Assembly: GCA_946185585.1 (NCBI GenBank)
Contig: CAMHJP010000005.1
Coordinates: 1-45,817 of the forward strand
Direction: 5' to 3'
DNA from: an uncultured Caryophanales bacterium
Lineage (GTDB): Bacteria; Bacillota_I; Bacilli_A; RFN20; CAG-826
Length of the DNA: 45,817 nucleotides
Part shown: positions 15,697 to 24,100 of the stretch, in pieces
Numbering within the stretch: position 1 is the first letter of the stretch
How the letters are laid out: each line of letters begins with the position of its first letter
Made by a program: the position numbers and the translations under genes
Notes under the pieces: generated by a model
What the model saw: only the letters and a program-made list of their open reading frames with translations
Database searches by the model: none
What the model was told of the DNA's origin: nothing

Positions 15697-17193
15697 CTAA
15701 ACAATTCGAATTGAAAGACCGGGACGCACACCGCTGTAAGGATTGTAGACACCGTGGTCGTGGTCGGCGTAACCATCGTAGTAGACAGCCCACGCGTAGT
15801 AGGAGCAGTCGCTGTAAGGCGAACGACTCCAGTAATAGCCATTATATAAGTAAGATGAGTTTGTTGAATACCAAGCGCCTCTAGCTCTAGCCCAGTCTGT
15901 TGTTTTGCAGTATCTCGTACTGGATGGGCTGGTTGATGTTGAGAAGCCGTAACTGCTATTGAAGTAATCTTGGTAACTTGGCAAGAAGACTTTGTCTTCA
16001 GTATTGCCGCAAGCATATAGATTATCGCTTGAATCCGTTGTTGAAGCAGAGTTTTTAACAGTGGTTGTTCGAATGTGACTGTTGCCTAACGCAAAAGCAG
16101 AATTGTAGAAATCAGCATTTAACCACGTTCGGATATCGCTGTATTTGTAATTGTTAGCGTAGACAGGTTGACCATCGATTCTTCTTGAGGATATTGAATT
16201 GTAGTAACAATGGGCATCTAGTAAAACATTTGAGAGGATGTAATAATAGATTCCTTTTGTGATAGAAAGAACATTCCATGTGATAGGCTCACATTTGAAC
16301 CAATAAGTTGTGCCACTTGAAATGGTTGTGCCATTATCAAATACATAACTGGAGCTAAATGGGGTGGCGCTAACTTTGGCGTAGTAATCACCTTCATATA
16401 GATACCAGCCATTAGATTCTGGGGTTGTTAATGCATTTAGAGCAGAAACTAGAGATGAATCGTTCACATTAGTTTGAGGATATAAACCATATGTGAGAGT
16501 TTTTTTATCTTCACTTAAAATAGGTGACTCTCCATAGTATTTGTTTGGTTCTAATTTGTCTATATCGACATCATGTGTTTGAGTTTTGAATGCTGTGTTG
16601 GTAAATGTGGCTGTATATCTACCTAACCCTTCACTTTCCTCAGCTGGCTCTGCCACTACTGCATATGTAGAATTAACTGTTTCTATTTCTTTATGAGTAG
16701 AATCATTTAAACACACTCTTTCAGCTGTACAGCTAGAATAATCATCCAACCAAGTATATGTTGGTGTTCCCCAATCATGGCCAAAAGCCTCAATTACTGT
16801 ATCGTGATTTTGAGTTAAAAAGGCACTATTTTCAAATGATACCGTGTATCTACCTAATCCATCGGTTTCGCAACCGGATTCAGCAACCACTATATATGTC
16901 GAATTAGCTGTTTCACTTTCTTTATGATTAGAATCTTGGGTACATACTCTTTCGCCCGTACAGCTAGAATAATCATCAGACCAAGTATAAGTTGGATCTG
17001 CCCATGTGTGTTCGTGAGTTGGAGGTTCTACAGGTGGTTCTGTGCTACCGCCTCCAGCACCACATCCAGTTAGAGTCAAGCTTAATATGCCTAAACAGGT
17101 AAATAATACAAAATGTCTCTTCATAAGAAATATTCCTTTAATCTTTCTATAAGAAGAGAGAGAGAGCAAGCACTCCAGAGCGACGAGTGCCAA
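15697..17193 (-). CDS. Lipoprotein with two tandem Cys-containing repeats and C-terminal DUF6273-like (C-type-lectin-like) domain; true start probably MKRHFVLF (about 17124)
   Basis: Lipobox SLTLTGCG; repeats HTWADPTYTWSDDYSSCTGERVCTQDSNHKE / HDWGTPTYTWLDDYSSCTAERVCLNDSTHKE; C-term YYWSRSPY...GVYNPYSGVRPGLSIRI. Confidence 0.8.
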   Translation of the reverse strand: MALVALECLLSLSSYRKIKGIFLMKRHFVLFTCLGILSLTLTGCGAGGGSTEPPVEPPTHEHTWADPTYTWSDDYSSCTGERVCTQDSNHKESETANSTYIVVAESGCETDGLGRYTVSFENSAFLTQNHDTVIEAFGHDWGTPTYTWLDDYSSCTAERVCLNDSTHKEIETVNSTYAVVAEPAEESEGLGRYTATFTNTAFKTQTHDVDIDKLEPNKYYGESPILSEDKKTLTYGLYPQTNVNDSSLVSALNALTTPESNGWYLYEGDYYAKVSATPFSSSYVFDNGTTISSGTTYWFKCEPITWNVLSITKGIYYYILSNVLLDAHCYYNSISSRRIDGQPVYANNYKYSDIRTWLNADFYNSAFALGNSHIRTTTVKNSASTTDSSDNLYACGNTEDKVFLPSYQDYFNSSYGFSTSTSPSSTRYCKTTDWARARGAWYSTNSSYLYNGYYWSRSPYSDCSYYAWAVYYDGYADHDHGVYNPYSGVRPGLSIRIV

Positions 17194-17240
17194 TTAATCA
17201 AAGATTAAAATTTTCTCCAAAACAAATTATTATAAAAAAA

Positions 17241-17342
17241 CCACCATTTTTTAAATGATAAGTTTTGATAAGTTCTGATAAGTTGTTTTAGTGTTTCGAT
17301 ATGTTCTGAATACTTAACACTTTATATTACCACAATTAATTG
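17241..17342. repeat. Dispersed intergenic repeat R1, copy 2
   Basis: CCACCATTTTTTAAATGATAAGTT...AGTGTTTCGATATGTTCTGAATACTTAACACTTTATATTACCACAATTAATTG. Confidence 0.65.
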
Positions 17343-17480
17343 ATTTGAACTGACAAGTACACTGGAGAGGATTTAAAACGTTCTCCGAGTCTACTACCAC
17401 CATATTTTGTGACCTATAACTAAAATGCCAGCTTTGATGATATTGCGGTCTTTTTTAATACGAAAAATGCCTAAAAATAG

Positions 17481-17512
17481 AAAAAAGGAGACTAATATCA
17501 CAATTAATCTCC
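17481..17512 (-). terminator. Putative terminator downstream of tRNA-Arg
   Basis: Minus strand GGAGATTAATTGTGATATTAGTCTCCTTTTTTC. Confidence 0.65.
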
Positions 17513-17527
17513 AATCTCACTAAAGGG

Positions 17528-17601
<74 letters not shown>

Positions 17602-17655
17602 AGCGCTATAAATATATTCTAAAACGAATATAATTTCAACGAATTATTATTAAGA

Positions 17656-20600
17656 CTAATAGAAACGTTTTAACGCTTTCTCAAGTTTATCAAAATTGAT
17701 TAATTTGAATGTCCAGTTTGTTTCATTAACAATACCTGGTTCATTCATTCTGTGACGCTTATCCATGACAAGTAAATCTTGGACAGCGACAACAACAAGT
17801 TTTTCTTTACGCTTTAAAGCGTAACTAACTAGTTTCTCAGTAAGGTTATTACCCTTCATTCCAAGTTCGTTCATTCTCTTTAAGAGTTTTTCTTTTGTCT
17901 TCTTAGTGAGTTTTGTGGTCCACTCTAAGAGAGTTTCGTTATCATGGGTCGAAGTGTAATAAATCATGTTTTCGACTTCGAGATGTTTTCCATCAAGCTC
18001 ATCATCAACAATGGTGAATTCAAGTTCTCTCATACCTGGTAGACCAAAGGCGTCTCGAAGAACAAGAACTTCTGGTCTTAGATCTCCTAAATCCTCGACG
18101 ATGAGATTAATGTTTGGATATTTTTCATAAAGTTTGCCAAAGAAGGCATAACCATTTGGGAATTTCCATTCGCCATCCACTGCTGTTTTACAACTTGGAT
18201 TAATTTCCCAATAGGAATCAAAGGCACGGAAGTGGTCTAAGCGAACAATGTCATAGATTTTGCTAGCATAAGCTAATCGATCCATCATCGCCTTAAAGTC
18301 GTTCTTATATAAATATTCCCAGTTCCAAATTGGGTTTCCCCATCTTTGTCCATCTTTACTAAAGTAATCTGGTGGTACTCCAGCAATCTTTGTTGGACGG
18401 AATTTCTCATCTAATAAGAATGATTCACGATGGAAATAGACGTCACTAGAGTCATATCCAACATAAAATGGAACGTCTCCAACAATTTCAATACCGTTTT
18501 TATTCGCGTATTTTCGAATCTTATCCCATTCTTCTAAAAGAATCATTTGGGCGAAAGCGTGTTTCGATACAAGATAGACAAAGTCATCCATCTTATCTTC
18601 TTTCTTTACTTTCCATTCGCTCCAACTCTTTCCATCGTTAAGTTCTTTTAGAGAAAGGAATTCAGCATATTCACGAATATACGGGTTTTGATCAATAAAT
18701 CGACGTAAAACGTTCAGGTTTTGAGGGTGTTTTTTGAAATTTTCAAACGCAAGATAGATGGCTTTTTCTTTAATCTTACGAGCCACTTCAAAGTTTGTTC
18801 TCGCTTTTGATGGAAGACGGTTAATATGTGAAATTAATCCGCGTTTTCGAAGGTCTTCAATTGAGATATAAATCTCATCAAAAGCATAAGAAGAGAATGG
18901 TTGATATGGAGAGTGACCATAACCAATTGGGTTAAGTGGAAGAATCTGCCAAACGTTAATCTTATTTTTCTTTAGGATTCGAATAAATTCGAATGCTTCT
19001 TCAGAAAAGTCACCGATTCCGTATCTTCCTGGAAGAGAAGAAACAGCTAGTAATAATCCACGTTTTTTAGTGTTTTTAGCTTTCTCTTTTTCCTTCTTTT
19101 CTCCGTCATTTTCTTTAAATTTCCGATATTTAAAGATACATGCTCCAAAGGAGGCTAGTTTCATTGTGACATGATATGGTAGACCTTCAAAGCTTCCTGG
19201 AGAAGTAATTAAAGGAGCACCGTTATATTGGTTTGAACCACTATAGATATCTTTATCAGAGTTAAAGATTTCTTCGTAGTATCCTGGTTCAGTGACCGGA
19301 ATATTAATGAAGTCATAGTAGTTAGAAGTCATATTAAAGACGAATAATAAGCGTTCATCTTCGTTAAATCGTTCAAAGGCGAAGATGCTTTGATCAGCGT
19401 TATCAACCATTAACCATTTAAAGTTATTTGGGTTGTATTCGTTTAAATACATCGCCGAATGATGCTTATAAATCTCATTTAAGTCATGAATCATGCGGCT
19501 TAAGCAATCGTGCATTGGATATTGTTTTAAGTTCCAAGCGAGGGATTTAACTTCGTTCCATTCATCAAATGTACCAAGTTCATTACCCATGAAGTTCAGT
19601 TTCTTTCCTGGGTGAGAGTATTGATAGGTGAGTAAGTTACGATATTGCATGAACTTCTGGACATAATCACCCCATAGTTTATTCATCAGTGTCCCCTTTC
19701 CATGCACGACTTCGTCGTGAGAGAAAGGAAGTAAGAAGTTTTCATTATAGTAATAAGCCATTGAGAATGTGAGCTTATTATGTTCGTATTTCTTATAGAT
19801 TGGGTCTTTAGAGTAATACTTTAAAGTATCGTTCATCCAACCTAAATCCCATTTGTAGTCAAAACCAATTCCGTCTTCGGTTGTTGGTTTAGTCACACGT
19901 GGGAAATCAGAAGAGTCTTCTGCAATCATCATCACTGACCAGTGTCGGTCATGGATTTTACAGGTTAATCTTTTTAAGAACTCAATTGCACCTTCATTTC
20001 GGCCAATGGATTTATTTCCTTCGTAGTAGAGCATGTTGGAAACGGCGTCAACTCGAATTCCATCGATGTGGAATTCTGTCACGAAATAGTTCATCGCGCT
20101 CATTAAGAAGCTACGAACTGGATCTTTACCGAGATCAAAATAACATGATCCCCAAGGAGAAACATTACTTGGAGAGGATTCAAATAAATACGCTCCATCA
20201 AAATTAATGAGAGCAAAGCTATCTGTCGCAAAATGAACTGGAGCGAAGTCTAAAATAACGCCAATTCCAGCTTCATGAAGTTTGTTAATTAAACTCATTA
20301 ATTGATGTGGGTTTCCATAACGGGAATCAACAGAATAGAAACCTGTTGCTTGATAACCCCACGATCCATCAAATGGGTGTTGAATTAGTGGCATAAACTC
20401 GACATGGGTGTATCCCATACCTTTTAGGTATGGAACAAGTTTATCCACGATTTCATCATAGGAGAAATAGCGGTCGTTTTCACCATGTCCAATCCAACTA
20501 CCAAGATGCATCTCGTAAATCGACATTGCTTTATCAAAGTTACGGGTTCTTGCTTTCATCCATTCTTCATCACCCCATGGGAAACCTTGATAGTCAAAGA

Positions 20601-20946
20601 GTCTTGAACAGGTGTTTGGACGAAGTTCACTAAAGAATGCGCAAGGGTCTGCTTTATCAACATAAACTCCTTGAGCGTTTCTAAAATGATATTTGTATGA
20701 TTGGTAGTTACTTAAGTTTGGGATAAAGATTTCCCAGACTCCAGCGTCATCAATCTTATGAAGTTTATCTTTCCCAACATCCCAGTTGTTCCATTCACCA
20801 ATGACGGAAACATCACTCGCTCCTGGAGCGTAGAGTCGGAAAGTAACTCCATTTTCTTTGCCGTTTTTTTCAAAATGGGCACCAAAATATTTATACGAGT
20901 CAATTGTTTGACCGTATAAGAAATCATAAAGTAATCCGTATGCCAT
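17656..20946 (-). CDS. glgB-malQ: Fusion of 1,4-alpha-glucan branching enzyme (N-term, GlgB) and 4-alpha-glucanotransferase (C-term, MalQ)
   Basis: GlgB: NGVTFRLYAPGASDVSVIGEWNNW, FMPLIQHPFDGSWGYQATGFYS, IDGIRVDAVSNMLY, LPFSHDEVVHGKGTLMNK; MalQ: SSLPGRYGIGDFSEEAFEF, WQILPLNPIGYGHSPYQPFSSYA, YDIVRLDHFRAF, EDLGDLRPEVLVLRDAFGLPGMRELEF, YTSTHDNETLLEW. Confidence 0.95.
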   Translation of the reverse strand: MAYGLLYDFLYGQTIDSYKYFGAHFEKNGKENGVTFRLYAPGASDVSVIGEWNNWDVGKDKLHKIDDAGVWEIFIPNLSNYQSYKYHFRNAQGVYVDKADPCAFFSELRPNTCSRLFDYQGFPWGDEEWMKARTRNFDKAMSIYEMHLGSWIGHGENDRYFSYDEIVDKLVPYLKGMGYTHVEFMPLIQHPFDGSWGYQATGFYSVDSRYGNPHQLMSLINKLHEAGIGVILDFAPVHFATDSFALINFDGAYLFESSPSNVSPWGSCYFDLGKDPVRSFLMSAMNYFVTEFHIDGIRVDAVSNMLYYEGNKSIGRNEGAIEFLKRLTCKIHDRHWSVMMIAEDSSDFPRVTKPTTEDGIGFDYKWDLGWMNDTLKYYSKDPIYKKYEHNKLTFSMAYYYNENFLLPFSHDEVVHGKGTLMNKLWGDYVQKFMQYRNLLTYQYSHPGKKLNFMGNELGTFDEWNEVKSLAWNLKQYPMHDCLSRMIHDLNEIYKHHSAMYLNEYNPNNFKWLMVDNADQSIFAFERFNEDERLLFVFNMTSNYYDFINIPVTEPGYYEEIFNSDKDIYSGSNQYNGAPLITSPGSFEGLPYHVTMKLASFGACIFKYRKFKENDGEKKEKEKAKNTKKRGLLLAVSSLPGRYGIGDFSEEAFEFIRILKKNKINVWQILPLNPIGYGHSPYQPFSSYAFDEIYISIEDLRKRGLISHINRLPSKARTNFEVARKIKEKAIYLAFENFKKHPQNLNVLRRFIDQNPYIREYAEFLSLKELNDGKSWSEWKVKKEDKMDDFVYLVSKHAFAQMILLEEWDKIRKYANKNGIEIVGDVPFYVGYDSSDVYFHRESFLLDEKFRPTKIAGVPPDYFSKDGQRWGNPIWNWEYLYKNDFKAMMDRLAYASKIYDIVRLDHFRAFDSYWEINPSCKTAVDGEWKFPNGYAFFGKLYEKYPNINLIVEDLGDLRPEVLVLRDAFGLPGMRELEFTIVDDELDGKHLEVENMIYYTSTHDNETLLEWTTKLTKKTKEKLLKRMNELGMKGNNLTEKLVSYALKRKEKLVVVAVQDLLVMDKRHRMNEPGIVNETNWTFKLINFDKLEKALKRFY

Positions 20947-21077
20947 AATGAAATTATAATACCATAGGTAAAATAAAAGAGTAGTAATTTGTAAAATTTA
21001 CCACTCTTTAATGATAAAAATATCCGAGTTTTGCAAAAATTAACCGAGATTTGCTAGAGTTTTTGAAATAAAAAGAA

Positions 21078-21101
21078 AAGGCGACAACTAAGTCGCCTCT
21101 T
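21078..21101 (-). terminator. Intrinsic terminator of the starch operon
   Basis: AGGCGAC AACTAA GTCGCCT stem, T-rich on the minus strand. Confidence 0.75.
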
Positions 21102-21116
21102 AAATAAATTGTTTGT

Positions 21117-24100
21117 TTAATATGTTCCGTTATAGAAATCGACAGGGATTCCAACATCCATTCCAGACCAGTTATCGGCATCTAAATAAACGGTGTTGTA
21201 AGCATCAAGGTCAGCTGTTATGCTGACATCATCGCTTTTTAATACTGGTGAACCGTCAACGGTTTTAACAAACAGAATATGATCATATTTCGAAATATCG
21301 ACATCAATGTAGAAAATCTTTTTACCATTATCAAGATCTTTTAACCAAGTCATAGCGACACCTGGCCAAGTATTATCTACACCTGTTGTTCCGTTCCAAC
21401 AATAAGCAAGAACTTCTTGAGGATGTTCTCCATCATAGGTATTAAAGAATGGCTTTGTTTCAAAATAGATTCGTTTAATCTCTGAAGGTTCAGGTGTATT
21501 GTTCACAGTTAACGTGTAAACAGCTTCTTTTCCAGCACCATCAGTAAAGGTGATTGTTGAGGTACCAACAGTTGATGAAGAAATTGTGGCTGTTCCACCA
21601 GTAATCGAAACTGTGGCAGATTCTGCAGGTGAAACTTCATATGTAACTTCGCCGATATATCGGTCAAATGTCACCGATGTAGATCCGCCAGTAGTAATTG
21701 TGCCACTATTTGCACTTAATTTAAGTGAATAATCATAGTGGCCAACTGGAATGGCGTCACTTCCTGCATCAGCGTTGAGGTAAATACAGTTATCTCCTTC
21801 TAATGAGGAGATATCAATATCAACAGTTTGATAAGTTCCGTTAGAAACAACGAAGGTGTCATATTTCTCAGAAATATCGCAATAGAATAGTTTTTTACCA
21901 TCATCTAAGTCTTTCACCCATGTTGCATCTACTCCAGGGAATGGAGCGTTATCTTGCATTGGGTCAGAGCCTTCTTTGAAGGCGTAGACATAAACATGTT
22001 GATCTTCACCACCATCATTGAACCAAGACTTAGTTTCAATGTATTGGCGAATCTTCGCGGAAGGTGCCTCAACTGTTAATGTGTAAACATCAGAATTACC
22101 TAATTCATCAGTAAATGTAATTACTGATTCTCCAACGGTTGAAGAAGAAATGGTTGCAACATCACCAGTAATTGAAACAGCTGCTGAATCCGCTGGCGTA
22201 ACAACAGGTGTAACTTCACCAATATATCGATCAATAGTGACATTTATCGAATCACCAGATTCAATTGTTCCAGCATTTGAACTGAGTGTAATTGAATATG
22301 GATAATGGCCAACTGGAATTGCACCGCTTCCTTCCTCTGCATTTAAATAAATGCAGTTATCTCCACCTAATGAAGAGATGGAAATATCTTCAGTTTGGTA
22401 AGTTCCATTGGAAACAACGAATGTATCAAATGTTTCAGCGATATCATAGTAGAACAACTTCTTACCATCTTTTAAATCTTTAACCCATGTTGCATCTTCT
22501 CCAGGGAATGAAGCGTTTTGTTGCATTGGGTCGGAGCCTTCTTTGAAGGCGTAGACATAAACATGCTCACCTTCACCACCATCATTGAACCAAGACTTGG
22601 TTTCAATGTATTGACGTGTTTTTGCCACAGGAGCGGTAACAGTTAAGGTGAAGACAATTGGATCAGCTTCGCTGTCATCACTAAAGGAAATTAAGTTTGT
22701 TCCAACATTTGTGGATGTAATTGTGGCTGTTGAACCATCAATAACAACGTTAGCACTTCCTTCCGTAACGCTATAGGCTAAATCACCAGTGACATTTGAA
22801 GCTGTCACATGTGTGCTTGCGCCAGATTCAATCGTTGCTGAAGTTGGTGTAATCGCGAAGTTTGGATCAACACTTGCTAGTTCAACGGAAATGTAATTGT
22901 CGACAGTTAAATAAAGATTATAATCACCTGCGACATTACATTTAATGTTGTTATCGCTTGTTCCGGCAGCAAAGTTATCTTTAGCGCCACCAATAATGGT
23001 GCTACGGCTATCATAATCCCAACCGAATTCTTTACTCCAGTCGGCATTAGCAATCTTAAATTCACCAACATCTAAATGAATTCCTTCGATAATAGCGACA
23101 TTATTTGGATTTGTATCAGTTTGCATTTGGTTAGCTGGAAGGGCATCCCAACTACCAACAGCACTACCTCTCACGTAGTAGATTGATTGAGTTGCTGGAT
23201 CATCTCCACCAACACTATCAATGAAGATGTAATGGTTCACAGTGAGGTAGATGTTATAGTAACCAGCAACATTACATCTAATATTATTATCCGAAGCACC
23301 AGCAGAGAATTTTGCTGCTGCTTTACCAGCAATGGTACTACGATTATCGTAATCCCATCCATATTCCTCAGACCAATCAGTATTAGCAATCTTAAAGTCA
23401 CCTTGAGAAAGGTAGACATCAAGGATTTCACCAATATTATTGGTGTCTTCGCTTTCTTTTAAGACATAATCTTCACTAACATCACTCCATCCATTAGCGG
23501 CAGCACCTCTAATATAGAGACTTGTTGAAGGAGCGGATGAACCTTCCTTAATTTCCACTGTGACGGTAATTTCTTTGACACTATCACAGACCTTAAAGGA
23601 AGTTTCACCTAAAGCAACTGGAGTAATGGAAATCACACCAGTTAATTGATCAATTGCAACAGAAATGAGTGAATCATCAACTTCCTTCGCTTCGAGTGTT
23701 CCTTCATATGCACTCGCCGTAATTTTGGAAACAGTTGGATCAGGCGAGGTAAGTTTAGCGTGAACACTCTTAGAAGATAATTTCATTCCGTGTTCTTCAA
23801 CATAGACTTCGAACCAACCTTCTGGATGTTCGTTTTCATAGAAGGCGTAGTAGATATCGTATTTGCCTGGTTGTTTAACAATGATGTTATCATCAGCGTT
23901 AACACCCATTTGACCAGCGGCAAATGCGCCTACTGTAGTTTTGTAGTAACCAATCTTGTAGTTTACGTCATAATCTTCGGTGTAGCATTCGGTATCGCAC
24001 CAATCAGAAACGTTTCTTCTGATCTTCCAAAGATCATTTTCTCTAAATTCAATGGTTGCTTTATATTCGTATTTGGCGGTTGGATGACCGGTCTTATCGC

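Noticed and set aside
15624-16016. 130-aa minus-strand ORF overlapping the DUF6273-like lipoprotein C-terminus
   Set aside because: Alternative frame of the same strand, low-complexity T/A/V composition; the lipoprotein frame is the credible one.
17355-17460. Possible relic coding sequence (minus strand ...VTKYGGSRLGERFKSSPVYLS...)
   Set aside because: Frame is short and interrupted by stops; no recognisable family, so not called as a pseudogene.
20970-21012. Hairpin AAAGAGTAGTAATTTG...AAATTTACCACTCTTT upstream of glgB-malQ
   Set aside because: Imperfect stem that may be a terminator or leader element; too weak to annotate with confidence.
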